NCBI RefSeq assembly: GCF_004363955.1
Contig: NZ_SNZR01000018.1
Span: forward strand, 1 to 64,000
From: Enterovirga rhinocerotis
GTDB lineage: Bacteria > Pseudomonadota > Alphaproteobacteria > Rhizobiales > Beijerinckiaceae
DNA: 64,000 nucleotides
Reading direction: 5' to 3'
In this document: positions 63,841 through 64,000 of the stretch, piece after piece
How the letters are laid out: each line of letters begins with the position of its first letter
Position numbering within the stretch: position 1 is the stretch's first letter
Notes under the pieces: model-generated
Database searches by the model: none
Seen by the model: the letters and a program-made list of their open reading frames with translations, nothing else
What the model was told of the DNA's origin: nothing
Position numbers and translations under genes: made by a program

Positions 63841-64000
63841 CGTCGGAGGCGCACCGCCTGTCGCTCGCCGCCATCCTCGGCGGGATCGCCCTCCTGGCGC
63901 TCGCACTCGCGGCGTGGCGGCTCGCGGTGCTGATGCCGCCCGGCCGCTGGTGGGAAGCGGCCCTGCACCCGAATCTCGACGATCCGCGCGATCTCGTCTT
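63837..64000 (+). CDS. fhuB: Ferric-hydroxamate permease, 5' part only
   Basis: The first 54 codons of a FecCD-type permease. After MTSEAHRLS comes one hydrophobic helix (L-A-A-I-L-G-G-I-A-L-L-A-L-A-L-A-A-W-R-L) and W-E-A-A-L-H-P-N-L-D-D-P-R-D-L-V, the usual periplasmic lead-in to the R-x-P-R motif. The ATG overlaps the fhuD stop. The gene runs off the window, so the length and whether it is the double-length FhuB are not visible. Confidence 0.85.
   Translation, partial: MTSEAHRLSLAAILGGIALLALALAAWRLAVLMPPGRWWEAALHPNLDDPRDLV

Overview
The window is GC-rich chromosomal DNA of an alphaproteobacterium, most likely Hyphomicrobiales (Rhizobiales). Supporting signs are the tgt-queA-ppi-ppi-coaD-gyrA neighbourhood, an acidic insert in the GyrA tail, CarD, Irr-type iron boxes in front of TonB receptors, and short palindromic intergenic repeats typical of that order. 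The genus cannot be fixed from sequence alone. I see no CRISPR array, insertion sequence or intact prophage. The only mobile-element trace is an integrase N-terminal fragment at the left edge.

Layout. 1-5 kb: integrase remnant, an outer-membrane channel-like protein, a Tat-exported arylsulfatase and an exported HAD phosphatase. 5-16.6 kb: tRNA-Lys, then a leftward housekeeping block (tgt, queA, two cyclophilins, coaD, gyrA) interrupted between coaD and gyrA by a MetQ-like binding protein, a peptide-type binding protein and an amidase. 16.9-21 kb: small genes, namely a histone-deacetylase-family hydrolase, a Gre-like factor, a degenerate peptide deformylase, a BamE-like lipoprotein and a degenerate GGDEF-PilZ protein. 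21-25.6 kb: a leftward iron-linked operon (TonB receptor, PKHD hydroxylase, FMN hydroxyacid dehydrogenase). 26-30.5 kb: tRNA-His, a tartrate/malate-type dehydrogenase, carD, glutaryl-CoA dehydrogenase and an SDR. 30.5-36 kb: a globin-coupled diguanylate cyclase, a secreted tandem-repeat protein, a membrane TIR protein, a PanE-family reductase and an unknown secreted protein. 36-42.5 kb: a DadA-type dehydrogenase behind a tandem glycine riboswitch, a GMC oxidoreductase, a nitroreductase and two CitE-like lyases. 43.7-57.9 kb: a divergent catabolic and transport locus. 57.9-64 kb: an ABC exporter and a hydroxamate-siderophore-type fhu operon running off the right edge.

How the genes work together. 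The largest coherent unit is 43.7-57.9 kb. Leftward it encodes a Bug-type binding protein, a two-piece AtuA-family protein, an SMP-30 lactonase-like protein and a PRISE-type enone reductase. Rightward it encodes a complete branched-chain-amino-acid-type ABC importer, an IclR regulator, a thiolase-fold protein without the nucleophilic cysteine, a DUF35 zinc-ribbon partner and an NDP-forming acyl-CoA synthetase. From livH onward most rightward genes are coupled by 4-bp stop/start overlaps; livF follows livG after a 2-bp gap. This reads as uptake, CoA activation and aldol-type cleavage of an unidentified carboxylic acid. The two iron operons share an Irr-like operator.

Several conserved-looking enzymes have lost textbook catalytic or metal-binding residues: Tgt zinc site, peptide deformylase, GGDEF, thiolase and one CitE copy. 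These are the most interesting protein-level observations, together with the glycine riboswitch on a DadA gene.
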